NCBI GenBank assembly: GCA_030054295.1
Contig: JASGCE010000001.1
Location: 1-54,419 of the forward strand
From: Minisyncoccota bacterium
Lineage (GTDB): Bacteria > Pseudomonadota > Alphaproteobacteria > Elsterales > Elsteraceae
DNA length: 54,419 nt
Direction of reading: 5' to 3'
Shown: piece after piece, positions 11,537 to 20,700 of the stretch
Layout: each line of letters starts with the position of its first letter
Position numbering within the stretch: position 1 is the first letter of the stretch
Made by a program: the position numbers and the translations under genes
The notes under the pieces: model-generated
The model's input: the letters and a program-made list of their open reading frames with translations, nothing else
What the model was told of the DNA's origin: nothing
Databases searched by the model: none

Positions 11537-11767
11537 ATGCGTTTTCAAATTACGATGAATATGCCATCGAAGAACGGCAGTCCGGTTCATCAAATCATCG
11601 GCGAATCGAATGTGAATTCGCTCGCAGAGTTCATCGACCTGATGGATAAAAGTCTGTTCGTCGTGGTGCGTGAGATCTACCGCGATCAGGAGACTGGAGA
11701 CTACTACCCTGTCGGTGACGTTGCGATCAACCCGTCAGTGATCGGCAAGATCAAAGTCTTTAACTGA
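11537..11767 (+). CDS. Hypothetical protein, last rightward gene
   Basis: 76 residues with TGAGGA upstream of the ATG and the recurring leader string CAATCTTTAT. Ends in a beta-rich stretch YYPVGDVAINPSVIGKIKVF. No family recognised. Its stop overlaps the lysozyme stop on the other strand by eight bases, and no terminator separates the two arms. Confidence 0.62.
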   Translation: MRFQITMNMPSKNGSPVHQIIGESNVNSLAEFIDLMDKSLFVVVREIYRDQETGDYYPVGDVAINPSVIGKIKVFN

Positions 11768-12248
11768 TATCAGACAGATATAGTGCGCGCTCATCTTTGC
11801 GCCGCTTGACGAGGCCGGGCAGGACGCGTCCACCGGCCTTTGTCCATTTCAGGAACTCGTCAGCCGCTTCTTCAAAGTCACCGCGGTTGGTTTTCATCCG
11901 CAACGTACTACGTTGCAGAGAGCCGAGACCCACGTTGAAGGCAAAACTGCAGAGAGAATCGAAGATTCCTTGATTGCCAGCAGCAGCAGGGCAAAGTCGA
12001 AGAACACCACGCTCAAACCTGCGAAGGTCTTCAGCAAGAATAGTGTCCACCTCTGCCATCGTAAGAGTGCGATCCCAGCCTGCGGGTATCGGTAGATTGC
12101 GCCGCTCCTCATACTTCACCGCTGCATGAGTTGGATCAATGACGTGGCCCACGCCCACACTCCACAGCAATGCAGGACACCTGTAAGGGCGCGTTCTAAC
12201 GCCCTCATGGTGTTTGATCATTGCGATAGCGGCAGGACTGACCTTCAC
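11760..12248 (-). CDS. Endolysin, T4-type lysozyme (GH24) with E-C-S catalytic set
   Basis: 162 residues from a GTG at 12248 with AAGGG seven bases upstream. It follows the phage muramidase layout: MIKHHEGVRTRPYRC and WSVGVGHV, then AFNVGLGSLQRSTL. The catalytic spacing E-8-D/C-5-T is kept as E15, C24 and S30, so the usual Asp and Thr are Cys and Ser; Cys at the middle position is known in P1-type enzymes. It cleaves peptidoglycan. There is no signal or SAR segment, so it should need the holin of the next gene upstream. Last gene of the late arm. Confidence 0.85.
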   Translation of the reverse strand: MKVSPAAIAMIKHHEGVRTRPYRCPALLWSVGVGHVIDPTHAAVKYEERRNLPIPAGWDRTLTMAEVDTILAEDLRRFERGVLRLCPAAAGNQGIFDSLCSFAFNVGLGSLQRSTLRMKTNRGDFEEAADEFLKWTKAGGRVLPGLVKRRKDERALYLSDIS

Positions 12249-12251
12249 CGC

Positions 12252-12740
12252 TTAGCCCTTCTTTTGGAAAGCCTGCGTGCCGAACCAAAACGCTATAATT
12301 GACGACAGTATTAACATCTCGTCATCAGAGAAAACATTCTCCATTGCGATCGCAAACGGGATTCCAGTCGTGTACGCATACCAGACGCCTGCGATGTTCA
12401 GCGCGACCAGTTCAAGAACAAAGATATACGTGACGACCGGACGCACCGAAGCACGCAGGTTGATCATCCACTGCGACGCGCCTTTACCAATCTCAACGTC
12501 GTGCTGATATAGGGCCTGACGCTCTTCAGCCGCGGTCTGCGTCTGAATCTGCTCTAACTTAATCTCTTCGACGCGAGCCTGAGCAATGAAGCCCCGCTCG
12601 GCCAACGCCAACTCGCGTTCCTTTTGAGCGGAGACAAGAGCCAACTCATGCTTCTTGTCCTGCCGGTCTTGGAAGATCGACAAGATTTTGGGCAGGCCGC
12701 CAGCGAGAAACGACAGGAACGTAGAGACTAGCGTCATCAT
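12252..12740 (-). CDS. Holin, 3-TM gene-transfer-agent type
   Basis: 162 residues from the ATG at 12740 with GAGGGC upstream; a TTG at 12779 is less likely. An N-terminal hydrophobic segment (LVSTFLSFLAGGLPKILSIF) is followed by a long charged helix (KKHELALVSAQKERELALAE), then two membrane helices near the C-terminus (PVVTYIFVLELVALNIAGVW and MLILSSIIAFWFGTQAF). This is the pattern of the GTA-type three-TM holin family. It would let the lysozyme reach the periplasm. It lies between the XhlA-like and lysozyme genes. Confidence 0.72.
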   Translation of the reverse strand: MMTLVSTFLSFLAGGLPKILSIFQDRQDKKHELALVSAQKERELALAERGFIAQARVEEIKLEQIQTQTAAEERQALYQHDVEIGKGASQWMINLRASVRPVVTYIFVLELVALNIAGVWYAYTTGIPFAIAMENVFSDDEMLILSSIIAFWFGTQAFQKKG

Positions 12741-12771
12741 GGTTAAGCCCTCTTCGCAGTAACATCGTCGG

Positions 12772-12969
12772 TCATTCAATACCTACCAGTTTGAAGACGA
12801 TCCCCGCGAGCAGCAGGATGATCGTTCCGGCCGCGCCCATCAGAATCTGTTCAATGCGCTTGAGGCGAGCGTTCGTCGCATCAAACTGCAGTTCGATTTT
12901 TGCGTAGCGCGCTGAGCACAAATCTTCGTGCCCGGTCAAGCGTACGTCGAGTTCACCAACAGTCGGCAT
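12772..12969 (-). CDS. XhlA-like lysis accessory protein
   Basis: 65 residues; the ATG at 12969 is chosen because AAGGA sits six bases before it. An amphipathic N-terminal helix (LQFDATNARLKRIEQIL) precedes one C-terminal membrane helix (MGAAGTIILLLAGIVFKLVG). This matches the haemolysin XhlA family that assists holins. First gene of the lysis cassette. Confidence 0.65.
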   Translation of the reverse strand: MPTVGELDVRLTGHEDLCSARYAKIELQFDATNARLKRIEQILMGAAGTIILLLAGIVFKLVGIE

Positions 12970-12978
12970 GATCATTCC

Positions 12979-13155
12979 TTATGCTGCTTCGGGGTCAACA
13001 GGGGGAGGCGGCGGAGAAAAGTTAGTGCCGTCATAAAGCCAGCCGGGGCCAACGTAATCGGGGCACTCAACCCATACACCAGAAATTTGAGGTTGCAAAT
13101 TCTGTTCAACAACCATAGTGACAACACCTACATCAATTAATGCCCAGCGTTTCAT
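12979..13155 (-). CDS. 58-residue protein following the fibre gene
   Basis: ATG at 13155 overlapping the previous stop (ATGA). The product begins MKRWALIDVGVVTMVVEQN and continues WVECPDYVGPGWLYDGTNFS, ending in a run of prolines. Short proteins with a V-x-x-G-W-x-Y-DG-x-x-F-x-PPP ending are frequent directly after phage fibre genes and may be fibre-tip or assembly factors. Confidence 0.72.
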   Translation of the reverse strand: MKRWALIDVGVVTMVVEQNLQPQISGVWVECPDYVGPGWLYDGTNFSPPPPPVDPEAA

Positions 13156-13883
13156 CCTTGCAAAAACTCCTCAATGATGATGATCCCACCAGAACCAGCG
13201 CCACCAGTGCCACCAGTAACGGTGCCGCCTGCGCCACCGCCGCCGCCACCGCCATATCCAGAACCAGCAACGCCATTCCCACCGTCACCAGAACCGCCAG
13301 TTCCACCAAATCCCATCAAACTATCGCCACCGCCGCCGCCACCACCATTAACACCATCGGTAGTACCGCCCGCAGCAGATCCATTCGCCGTACGATAAGC
13401 GCCGCCCGCTGGAAAATTTAACGCTGAGCCTCGGCCACCATCGCTTCCCGGTGCACCAGCCTCACCACCAGCGCCGCCAGAATCGCCACCAATCCCATAG
13501 CCGCTACCAAGCAATCCACTACCAGAAGACAGGCTGCTACCGGCAGAGCCACCAAAACTAGAAGAATTTAATCCCCCATTTGCGGCTATTCCTCCAAATC
13601 GAGAAAGACTGCCAGCATTTCCAGCAGAGCCCCCGGCTCCTACTGCATATGCATATGAAGCGGCAGATAGTTTTATCCAAACACTTCTTGATGCGCCACC
13701 GCCGCCACCTATATTGCCTCCAGAGGGGCCGCCACCCGCAGCAGTGCTACCCCCAGCACCGCCACCAACAACGGTGATGCGAGCAAAAGATTGGGAAGTG
13801 CTAAGCGGAGTGAACGTGCCGGTACCGCTGGTGTAAGTAGTGACACGCGCAGGACCACCAGTGAATTGGCTGAAATAACTCAT
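13152..13883 (-). CDS. Glycine-rich fibre-tip/adhesin-like protein
   Basis: 243 residues from the ATG at 13883 (ATGA overlap); a start at 13895 is possible. After a short N-terminal domain (YTSGTGTFTPLSTSQSFARI and then TVVGGGAGG) almost the whole protein is glycine, serine and alanine with GGGGG blocks, including two long runs near residues 170 and 210. Similar polyglycine-rich domains form packed polyproline-II helices at the tip of adhesins such as S16 gp38 and bind the receptor. A relative with the same build is encoded at 29423-30424. Confidence 0.68.
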   Translation of the reverse strand: MSYFSQFTGGPARVTTYTSGTGTFTPLSTSQSFARITVVGGGAGGSTAAGGGPSGGNIGGGGGASRSVWIKLSAASYAYAVGAGGSAGNAGSLSRFGGIAANGGLNSSSFGGSAGSSLSSGSGLLGSGYGIGGDSGGAGGEAGAPGSDGGRGSALNFPAGGAYRTANGSAAGGTTDGVNGGGGGGGDSLMGFGGTGGSGDGGNGVAGSGYGGGGGGGAGGTVTGGTGGAGSGGIIIIEEFLQG

Positions 13884-15376
13884 GTCAAAACCCATCCTTC
13901 GGTGTTATCGACGAAGCGTAATTGTGCAGATGCATAAGGCGCATTCAACGTCATGTCTTCAGCAATACCCTGAATTGGTTTGCCGTTTCGAGCAATGACA
14001 TTTGTGGTGAGACCATTCGCGACAGTCACCCATACAGCATCTCCTGCTGACGGAGAACCGGGCAACGTCACCGTAGTGGCAGAGGCATTCGTAAGCACAT
14101 ATTGATTGCCGGCTGCAGCCGACTGCGTGGTGCCCGTGACGATATTCATCGTCGGCAGTCCGTTAGTGCTTGCAATCGTGATTGAGCCAGATCCGTTCGA
14201 GACGCTGATGCCAGTGCCGGCAGTCAACGTCGCCAGCGTGTAGCCGCTACCGTTACCGACCAGTAATTGGCCATTTGATGGCGTTGACGTTAGCGCCGTG
14301 CCGCCGTTTGCAACAGCGAGCGTGCCCGCCATCGTCAGCGTGCCAGACGTCGTGATTGGGCCGCCGCTGAACGACATGCCCGTCGTGCCGCCTGAGGCAT
14401 TGACCGACGTGACCGTGCCGCTGCCAGTAGCCGAAATCGTGATCGATCCGGCGCCGTTGGTGATCGTGACGCCAGTACCGGCCGTGAGGGTGGCCTTAGT
14501 CAGCGTGTTGCCGGTGCTGTTGCCAATTAGCAACTGGCCGTTGGTGTACGTGGTCTGACCCGTACCGCCGTTGGCCACAGCAAGCGTGCCAGCCAGCACC
14601 ACAGCGCCTGTAGAGGCTGCTGCAGGGGTGAGGCCGGTAGTGCCTGCACTGAATGATGTAACGCCTGCAACGCCGCCAGAAGCCGTCGTCCACGAAAGGG
14701 AACCAGAGCCGTTGGTCGTCAGTACTTGCCCGCTGGTGCCGTCTGTGTTCGGCAGGGTGTAGGTCGTTGAGCCAGCCGCGGCCGGCACGGTCATGCCGAA
14801 GTAACCAGACGTTGCGCCGTAAATGCGGATTACGTTCTTAACGTCGAGACGACCCGGAGTCGTGCCACCCAGCACCACGTTACCGGTGCCGTCATAAGTT
14901 AAATTCGAGGAGCCGGCGAGCGATCCGCTGGAGTTAAACTGGATCTCGCCAGAGTTACCAGCAGCCGCGAGCGGAACCGACGTGATGCCCGGGGCAATGT
15001 TGGTGCCGTCGCTGTAAACAAGAACGCGGAAGCCCTGCGGAACAACGGATGACGTGCCGCCACCGCCGGAGTCGATCGTGATCGAGAAAGAGCCAGTAGT
15101 GTTGTTATATACAACCCACTGACCGCCTACACCAGACGGAATGCGATAGGTGACGTTGGCCGTCAATACGCCCGTGATGATTATCGTAGGAGGACGATAC
15201 TGGCTCGTCGAGAGTGTCACCGTACCGGAGGCGCCAGTGGCGTTCAGCGTGGTCGTACCGCCAAGCGAAGCATCGATGATGTCAAAGTCGCTGTTGACCG
15301 GGGTCGACCACGTATTGACGTAGTCGCCGTTAGCCGGCTTCTCAATCGACTTGTTGGTTGTAAATGTACTAGCCAT
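13880..15376 (-). CDS. Tail-fibre protein
   Basis: 498 residues, TAGGAG before the ATG. Begins STFTTNKSIEKPANGDYVNT, typical of proteins that enter as particle-attached fibres. It continues with repeats such as GTLAVANGGTG (twice) and TLTAGTG(I/V)(S/T)(I/V), which build trimeric beta-structures. The C-terminal domain (LPGSPSAGDAVWVTVANGLT ... LRFVDNTEGWVLT) matches a common fibre end domain. It should contact the host surface. It is followed directly by the glycine-rich protein, a likely tip partner. The ANGGTG repeat is shared with the 1604-residue fibre. Confidence 0.78.
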   Translation of the reverse strand: MASTFTTNKSIEKPANGDYVNTWSTPVNSDFDIIDASLGGTTTLNATGASGTVTLSTSQYRPPTIIITGVLTANVTYRIPSGVGGQWVVYNNTTGSFSITIDSGGGGTSSVVPQGFRVLVYSDGTNIAPGITSVPLAAAGNSGEIQFNSSGSLAGSSNLTYDGTGNVVLGGTTPGRLDVKNVIRIYGATSGYFGMTVPAAAGSTTYTLPNTDGTSGQVLTTNGSGSLSWTTASGGVAGVTSFSAGTTGLTPAAASTGAVVLAGTLAVANGGTGQTTYTNGQLLIGNSTGNTLTKATLTAGTGVTITNGAGSITISATGSGTVTSVNASGGTTGMSFSGGPITTSGTLTMAGTLAVANGGTALTSTPSNGQLLVGNGSGYTLATLTAGTGISVSNGSGSITIASTNGLPTMNIVTGTTQSAAAGNQYVLTNASATTVTLPGSPSAGDAVWVTVANGLTTNVIARNGKPIQGIAEDMTLNAPYASAQLRFVDNTEGWVLT

Positions 15377-15385
15377 CGATTACTC

Positions 15386-17755
15386 CTAAATCGCCTGCTG
15401 CGCTACGTCGAGAGCCTTAACGATATGTTCGTCGGGCTGGTTGAGCAACGGCTCAGTCATTTTCTGGGTTTCTTGTTTCGCGCTTTTGACACGCGTCATC
15501 AACTGGGAAACGAGGGTCTCTACGTTATCCACGCGACCGCCGGATCTGCGCTCGATACGGCCGCCGGAGGCTGAGCCAAATACCTTGCGCAAATAGTCCT
15601 GTGTCTCAGCGGGCAGGAACTCTTCAAACGATCCGCCCTGTTCTTGGGCTTTACGCAGTGCCTCGCGAACGCGACCGGGGCCTGCGTTATAAGCCGCAGC
15701 AGCCAATCTTTCGTCGCCAAAGTCCTGCAACTGCTTTTGAAAGTATGCGCGACCTAAGGCCTCGTTGTATTTCTCGTCAGTACGCAAACGATTTTCGTCC
15801 CATTCCAGCCCAGCAGCCGCAGCAGCCTCGGGACCGGTATATGGCATGACCTGAGCCTTTCCAACAGCCCGATTAGGACCAAACTCGGTTTTAACCTCAG
15901 GACCAAAAATAGTTTCGCCACGTTCGTTGAACTGACGATTGCCGCTTTCAACGCCGAGCATTTTGCTGAACGTATCAGCGCCTTCAACCACAGGGCCAAG
16001 GTACTCTTCAAACTCGGGTTTTTCAGGCGGCGGAGGCGGTATACCCCCAGCAACCTCCTCGCCAGCGCGGCCCGCATAATACGCGGGAATAGTAACTTTT
16101 TGGCCCGTGGCAGCACGCCCAGCAGCACCGACTTTTCCTGTGGCATATGCGGCTTTGCCAACAACCTTAGGAGACGACGCGACAGCCTGAGCGATTGGCG
16201 CAAGCGGATGCACAAGTGAGTATTGCAGGGCCGCAAGAGAGCCACCTAACAACTGTTGAGGGCCGCCCGGCAACAGGTCACGCAGTTCAGCGCCCGCAAT
16301 CATAAACGGCAGTTGAGGATTGAACTCGGCAAGTTCTTCAACAATTTGTGTTTTCTGCGGCGTTTTTTGATTGAGCAAACGACGCAATATGGTTTCGTCA
16401 GGCAATCTTCGATTGCCAACGCCCATCGTCATACGAGCATCGTTGATTAATTCCGACGCATCTTCATATGCCTGCATGGCTTTAGCGTAATCGGGGCTCT
16501 TGTTTTTAATGTCGCCGAGAATCGAGTTATACACTTCAGTTGCAACTCGATACGCATCAGGGTCGCCTCTATATGCGGCCTGAATTTCGCCAAGTCGGCG
16601 TTTCAACCCATCAGCGCCATCAAGACTTCTGGCTGCGCTACCAATAGGCTCAGATGCTCTTGTAAGAACTTCATTTGCCATTTCTTGAATGGCCATAGCA
16701 GTGTTCTTACGATTTGGAATTTTTTGCCCAGAGGACAGCGTAGTGCTATTAGCGTTGTCTAAATTTGTGAGCAAATTTAAAGTTGAGTTGTAATCAAACT
16801 GAGGCAACGTCGTTCTGGCTTGCGCCATTTGAGAAAGATACTCGGACGATCTTTTGTCTCTTGCTTTTTTCAAAGCATCTTCTGCAGCGTCTAAAATTTC
16901 ACGTTGATCCGCGCCATCGCTTGATTGCCGCAAAAACGCATTTTTCTGCGCTTCTGTGCCGTCCATCGCAACTTGAGCAGCGCGCTTAATGTTTTCATAC
17001 GATTTGCCAGTCGTAATTGCGGCAGTCAAAGCAAGCGCCTTTGGAACCGGACTGCTAATAGCCTTGGCAGTTTTAACGGACAATTGCACCGGATCTAAAT
17101 ATGAGGCGGCTCTTGCTGCCGTCGTAGCAGCCTTTTCGCTTACCAGCCCGGCTTTACCTAAGGCTCCAGCGCCACCCGTTAAAAACGCAGAAAAATCCAT
17201 GGCAATGCTGGCAGGATCTTCTGCGAATGCGCGCAAAAACCCTTGTTCAGAGCCATAGGTTTGTTTGTATCGGTTTATTTCTGCATCGAGTACGGCCTCA
17301 TCGCGACGCTTCTCTTCTGCAGTTTGCTCAATACCAATGGTGCCTTTTGCCTTTGACAAGGCTCCTCGGCCAATTTCTTTTAAACCTTCAAATGTTTGAA
17401 TAGGATTTAAAAAAGCAGATGCCGTTGAGCGAATAACGCCGGCTGCGCTTGATGGCAAATTACGCAATGCGCGCTGACTTGCTTCACCAATAGTTAAATC
17501 TGGCTGCGGTACCTTAGGAGGCGTTCGGGCTTGCTGATATCGGGTCGGAACTCGCGCAGGCGGAGCCGGAGGTTGTGTGCCTCCCGGGGGCGCGACCACA
17601 TCAGCGGGTTTTCCAGCCGGAGGTTTTGGCGGCGTGATGCCGTAAAAATCTCTATCAAACTCGTCAACAGTTGGGGAGCGAGATGGCTCAGAAGCCGCAC
17701 CGGGTCCTACGGGCGGCTCACTAGTTCCATAAAACTCTTTATCAAAATCATCCAT
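15386..17755 (-). CDS. Virion protein with C-terminal lytic transglycosylase domain
   Basis: 789 residues. The N-terminus has two copies of a short motif (FDKEFYG near residue 4 and FDRDFYG near 33) and a proline-rich linker. The middle is helical. Residues about 598-710 form an SLT domain: ESGNRQF with the catalytic glutamate, AVGKAQVMP, and AAYNAGPGRV. Such ejection proteins cut the peptidoglycan so that DNA can cross the periplasm. It follows the giant 1767-residue virion protein, and together they are the probable DNA-ejection set of a short-tailed particle. Confidence 0.85.
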   Translation of the reverse strand: MDDFDKEFYGTSEPPVGPGAASEPSRSPTVDEFDRDFYGITPPKPPAGKPADVVAPPGGTQPPAPPARVPTRYQQARTPPKVPQPDLTIGEASQRALRNLPSSAAGVIRSTASAFLNPIQTFEGLKEIGRGALSKAKGTIGIEQTAEEKRRDEAVLDAEINRYKQTYGSEQGFLRAFAEDPASIAMDFSAFLTGGAGALGKAGLVSEKAATTAARAASYLDPVQLSVKTAKAISSPVPKALALTAAITTGKSYENIKRAAQVAMDGTEAQKNAFLRQSSDGADQREILDAAEDALKKARDKRSSEYLSQMAQARTTLPQFDYNSTLNLLTNLDNANSTTLSSGQKIPNRKNTAMAIQEMANEVLTRASEPIGSAARSLDGADGLKRRLGEIQAAYRGDPDAYRVATEVYNSILGDIKNKSPDYAKAMQAYEDASELINDARMTMGVGNRRLPDETILRRLLNQKTPQKTQIVEELAEFNPQLPFMIAGAELRDLLPGGPQQLLGGSLAALQYSLVHPLAPIAQAVASSPKVVGKAAYATGKVGAAGRAATGQKVTIPAYYAGRAGEEVAGGIPPPPPEKPEFEEYLGPVVEGADTFSKMLGVESGNRQFNERGETIFGPEVKTEFGPNRAVGKAQVMPYTGPEAAAAAGLEWDENRLRTDEKYNEALGRAYFQKQLQDFGDERLAAAAYNAGPGRVREALRKAQEQGGSFEEFLPAETQDYLRKVFGSASGGRIERRSGGRVDNVETLVSQLMTRVKSAKQETQKMTEPLLNQPDEHIVKALDVAQQAI

Positions 17756-17763
17756 TGCGCACC

Positions 17764-20700
17764 TCAGATACCAAGGATGATGTTGGCTACGCCGCGAATC
17801 GGCGGCACGTCTTTACGGCCATACAATGCTTCTGCGGCTTTCTGATCGATGACTTCGGGCGGATAGCCCTTCTTCATCATGTGCTCAAACATGGTTACGC
17901 CGGCAGAGTTCTTACGCTCCATCATTGCGGCAACAGCACGTTTACGTTCGTTATATGCCCGATCGTTGTACATGGATTCACGGCGGAACGCATTCATTGC
18001 GTTGTTAATTAGCACGGCCTCAGGCATTCCTGAGTTAGAGCCCAATGCAACGTATTCGCGAACGTAGTTCTGCATATCAAGCGCACGCTGCTTATCGATG
18101 TACATGCCAGCCAACAACTGAACGGCTTCTTCTTTTGATTGTGCAGTGGTCGGAACCATTGCTTTTGCAGTTTCAAGGCCGCCAAGCGAGTTTTGATCCG
18201 CGCCATTCGCAGCGGCAAATGCCATAAATCGGCCAATCTTATCGGCAGCCGTACCCTTCGCGATATCGTCTTCCTTAATTTGATATTCGTCAGGATTTAT
18301 TCCGAGCGTGCCAGTGATGGTGCCAATGACATCGTTAACAGTGCGAACAACGCCCTGCCGGAAGTTGGCCAACTGCCCCGGAGCAGTAATACCACCTTCA
18401 GGTAGTTTTAAAATCAAACTTGCCATTTGATTTAAATTTTGTCCCATTCCAACAGAGGCGGCCGCGGCAGCATCAATACCAGCCTGATATTTGGCATTCT
18501 CAGTAATAAGTCTTTGCTTTTCTTCCGTCGGCATGGTTTGCAAACGAGTGAAATCTTGTTTGTATTGCTGCTCACCTGCCGAGCCAAGCCATTTGTTTTG
18601 GCCAGCCGGAGCATTTTGACGGAACTGCGTTTCGCCAGTTTGAGCCAGACTCTGGGGGGTCGATACAGCCGCCGAAGGCGTAACTTGAGTCCCGGGCGGC
18701 ACAACCGAAGATGCTGCCTGCGTCACTGGTGACTCAGCGGGCGTAACGGAGGCCGGTGCCATTGGAGCGGCCGACGGCATTCCTGCTGCAGAGATCAATT
18801 CCGGCACTTGAGCCTGACCAAGCAACGGCAGTTTGCCGCGTTGATCTGCCGACAGAGACAAATACTGACCGAGCAGCATACGAGTCCCGTCTGCAAACAC
18901 TACAAACTCGCGACCACCATCGGTCACGATCTGGTTGTTCTGCATCATCTGTGCAATCTGCACGTTGGTTTGACGCGTAGCGCCCTTTAACTGATCAGCA
19001 GTGGCTTTTTCAGTTTCAATTTCGGCCAGACGCTTACGCACGTCCTGATACGACTTGCCATATGCGCTTGCGCCAACCAGCAACGCAGGCAACGTGTATT
19101 GCGTCGGTGCCGTGGCCGCAGCGGCAGCGCCCTGCAACAGCGGAATGTAGTTTTCCGGTTTGCTGAGCCAATTCCTCAATCCACCACTCGTCTTCGGCGG
19201 TTCTGTGGTTTTGCCAGTCGCCGGAGGGGCTGCCGGAGGCGCGAGACCGCCAGCAGGGGCTACAGGCGGCGTCATAGCCGCAGGTGCCGCAGGCGGCACA
19301 ACCGCAGGACTTACGGCCGGCGGAGCGACTGCAGCAGGCGGCACAAGACCACCGGCAGGCGGAGGCGGCGCGACATCAACCGGAGGCCGCTGATTTGCAG
19401 GCGGCGTGCGAACTTGCGTCGGCGTTGTGGCTGCCGGCGGAGTGACTACAGGCGGAGTTGTCGCCGCGGGAGGCTGAGCAGATGTAGGAGCCAATCCACC
19501 AGCGGGTGCCGGAACATAATTTCTGTTGAACGGGCCCAACTTTTCACGTTGAGCCGATGCACTTTGCGGCGTGACTCCGTAGCCAGCCATTTCCCGCACA
19601 TCCTGCGGAATCTCTCTTGCTACGCGCTTCAGCCTATCGATGAAGGATTCATCTTCAAAAGATCCTGTCGCGCCAACTCTGCCATCAGTTTGATAACCGT
19701 GACGACCAGCAGCGCCGCCGGTTGACTTCATTAAATTCTTTATGTCGCTGGCAATATTTACGATGTCAGACACATCGTCCATCGTAGATCGCTGCTTACC
19801 CAACTGACCCGCCTTCATTAGTTCAGGCGTTTTCATCTCCGTCGGAATGTTGAGAGAGGTTGGAGTCGCATACGGAATTACTTGGCCGCCATCGGCATAT
19901 GTAGCGCCGCCACGATATTTGTTGGCTTCAAAATTCTTATCAAACTCTTCGGCTGATCGACCTTCGACCGCTCCCGGAACTTCAGTAGTTGTTTCCTTTT
20001 GAGTCGGGGTTGGTGCTGGAGCCGGAGCAGGCTTTGGATAAACAATATCCTTGACGTCTTGACCAGCGTTCAGCATCTTTTGGAATTCATCCACAGCAGA
20101 ACGCTGCTGCGGCAAATCGCCTGCGGTTACAAGGCTGCCAACAGGCAAACTGGCGCCCGGCACGTAACCGGGCATTCCGGGCATGCCGTTATTCGGTCTA
20201 CCGTACTGCGAGAACGGGCCAAACATCTGAGCCTGAGCAGCAAGCAACGCAGCCATGTCAGCGGGCGATGCGAGGCCCGGGCTACCACCGTCAGCAAACT
20301 TTTTGCGGCCAGCGTTAGCAGCCACTTCAGTTGCGCGATCGTAATCGACCGTCTTAAACCCGTTTACCGAACCAACGGCATCTGGGTGATGCTTCTCGAC
20401 CTCATCGGCCATCAAGCCGATTTGCGTCGTTGGCTCGCCCTTGATGCGATAACTGTAGATCTTTTGGCCGTCATCGGTGTAACCGATGTGCTTGACGTCT
20501 TCTTTGAGACGACGATCCGAAAGGGTTGCAGCAAACATTGCCGCTTTCAGAATCGTCTCCATGTCTTTTGAGCGAGGATCTTCTTTATACAATCCATCGC
20601 CACTGGCAACTGCTAATTGCGGTGCAGGACGTGACTCTGTCGGAATACCCAATGCTGACGGCACTGACGTCGGCGACTGCGATTGCTTTTGTGCAGCCAA

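Noticed and set aside
12737-12779. Ten-codon frame overlapping the XhlA-like stop and holin start
   Set aside because: Too short to support; at most a translational link to the holin ATG at 12740.
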